From NCBI GenBank assembly GCA_030674185.1, contig JAPXFY010002690.1, positions 10,001 to 25,646 on the forward strand: a stretch of DNA of 15,646 nucleotides, written 5' to 3'. The first letter of the stretch is position 1, and each line of letters opens with the position of its first letter. Of this stretch, positions 14,546 to 15,646 are shown one piece after another. Origin of the DNA: Monoplex corrugatus. Taxonomy: Eukaryota > Mollusca > Gastropoda > Littorinimorpha > Ranellidae. Below the pieces are notes generated by a model that had not been told where the DNA came from, did no database searches, and saw nothing but the letters and a program-made list of their open reading frames with translations. The translations under genes and the position numbers were made by a program.

Positions 14546-15646
14546 ACGGAGGAACACAATATCCCCCCCGATATTTTATTCATCTTATCTGATCAAAACT
14601 TCTTTTCAACTACTGAGTTTTTTTTACATTCATTTGGTAATTATATAATTATTGTGTGCATTAAAAACCTTATTGGGCCGTTATGACAAAAAGTCAACCC
14701 CTCTCCACCCTCACACACACAAGACACTAAAAGCGCACCGCTTACACTTTCGACTATGTCTCTCCTGAGGCAAGTTTCTTATCGTTAGCAAATTAAGGAA
14801 AAGCTAGACTCTCGCAGCTAGCTAAGCAAAGGGCGAACGTATGTACGAAACTGTTGTAACAAATTCAAGATGGCCGAAGGGACGAAATTGGGCTCCAAAG
14901 TGGTGAAAGATAACTTACGATTATGAAAAACAAAAACTACATTTACTGGAACGCATAAAAAAAAATGCCACACAAAGAAAAAAACATTTTACCATACTTA
15001 AAAAAATTTTTTTTAAGCGTTTTAAATTTTGAGGAGGCGTATTAAAAAAAATAGACCTAGAAAAGACGACTCCAAATACTTTCAAGCATCGCTGAAAATC
15101 ATCTGCAAACTGAAAAGAAATAACGCACAGAATCCATTTAGCTCAAATATCATCCTAAATATGCTACAAACTTTACAAAACACCACCATTAAGGCGACAC
15201 TTACATTACGACAGCCTACACGGATGAAGCTGCCCATATCAAAATAGTTACCAGACTGAAAAACACATGGTTGTGCTGTGCCAAAAACTATTATGAACAT
15301 TTCTGAAACTTGCAAAACTCAAGTGGTAAGAAGTAGACCGATTTGTCTCATGATCCCCCACCCCCATCCCCGTTCCACTCTAACTCTTACCCCCCTCCCC
15401 CCAAAGACTTCTCCCAACAACCCCTCCCCTAATCACTCTAGAGTGCTAGTATCCAGGTGTGAGTGAAGGACTTGTGAAGAGGGCGAGAGTCACCTTACAA
15501 GCCGCAGGGTTGCACTGTGGTCAGTTTGCTTCCCGACTAGCCGAGACTTCTTTACGGAAGACCATGAAGACCATGGATGATAGTTATCCAAGAGGTATAC
15601 TACCACTAAAGCTGCTTCGCAAATATGCGATAGCTACCAATATATG
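14546..15646. other. Unassigned, mostly low-copy AT-rich DNA
   Basis: About 1.1 kb with no microsatellite longer than a short C-rich stretch (15354-15430) and small A/T runs. Short frames at 15029-15247 (plus) and 15082-15315 (minus) overlap each other and show no domain. A candidate translation start at 14870 is listed separately. The last bases contain a short inverted repeat (TCGCA AATA TGCGA at about 15617). Confidence 0.4.
14870..14926 (+). other. Tentative 18-residue ORF or first-exon start in strong Kozak/YY1-like context
   Basis: CAAGATGGCCG at 14866-14876 has A at -3 and G at +4 and also fits the AAGATGGC core of YY1-bound, TATA-less metazoan promoters. The frame reads MAEGTKLGSKVVKDNLRL then TGA. 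If it is a first exon, splicing would have to occur before the stop, for example at a weak GTGAAA at 14903; no strong GTAAGT donor is visible. The surrounding 1 kb is unusually free of repeats. Could easily be chance. Confidence 0.2.

Overview
This window looks like intergenic or intronic DNA from a metazoan. A marine invertebrate, probably a mollusc or another lophotrochozoan, fits best. The reasons are the very high load of di-, tri- and tetranucleotide microsatellites, the minisatellites, the tRNA-derived SINE sequences, the 5'-truncated non-LTR retrotransposon ends, and one uncharacterised invertebrate-type repeat protein. There is no sign of bacterial gene organisation. The taxonomic call is inference; no taxon-specific marker gene was seen. 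No intact, conventionally started host gene was found. Most long open frames here are read-throughs of (GA)n, (CT)n, (CA)n and GAAA tracts.

Layout. 1-617: a 34-bp minisatellite that turns into a 68-bp two-unit higher-order array. 634-2733: purine-rich tracts, a foldback repeat remnant, and a compound minisatellite of eight copies of a ~30-bp core separated by (GA)n of variable length. 3009-3240: a second compound minisatellite with another core and (TC)n spacers. 3241-3505: a tRNA-like SINE fragment followed by a palindromic repeat. 4668-4981: the 3' end of a CR1/Jockey-type LINE (minus strand) with a (TAC)n-type tail. 5229-5687: the first of three 5'-truncated copies of one RTE-clade LINE, all on the minus strand (others at 10783-11381 and 11683-12793). 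5704-5893: a second cluster of the palindromic repeat. 6060-6665: a tRNA-like SINE head (minus) and long (GA)n/(GT)n tracts.

7398-8894 (minus) is the only long, non-repetitive, uninterrupted reading frame, about 500 codons. It encodes a fragment of a protein family I recognise only as an uncharacterised, repeat-like family of invertebrate genomes. Its upstream end is cut by a tRNA-derived SINE (8895-9144) flanked by a 9-bp target-site duplication. 9232-9467 is a direct duplication. 12853-13232 is a third compound minisatellite. 14436-14545 is an inverted-orientation copy of the SINE-like repeat at 3241. The right end (14546-15646) is mostly unassigned, apparently low-copy DNA, with one very tentative first-exon-like start at 14870.

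How the parts relate: the LINEs are the likely source of enzymes that mobilise the SINEs, and their trinucleotide tails have seeded microsatellites. The most unusual pattern is that three separate loci have the same architecture, a 30-50 bp core alternating with a dinucleotide tract of variable length. The second is a dispersed foldback element present several times.
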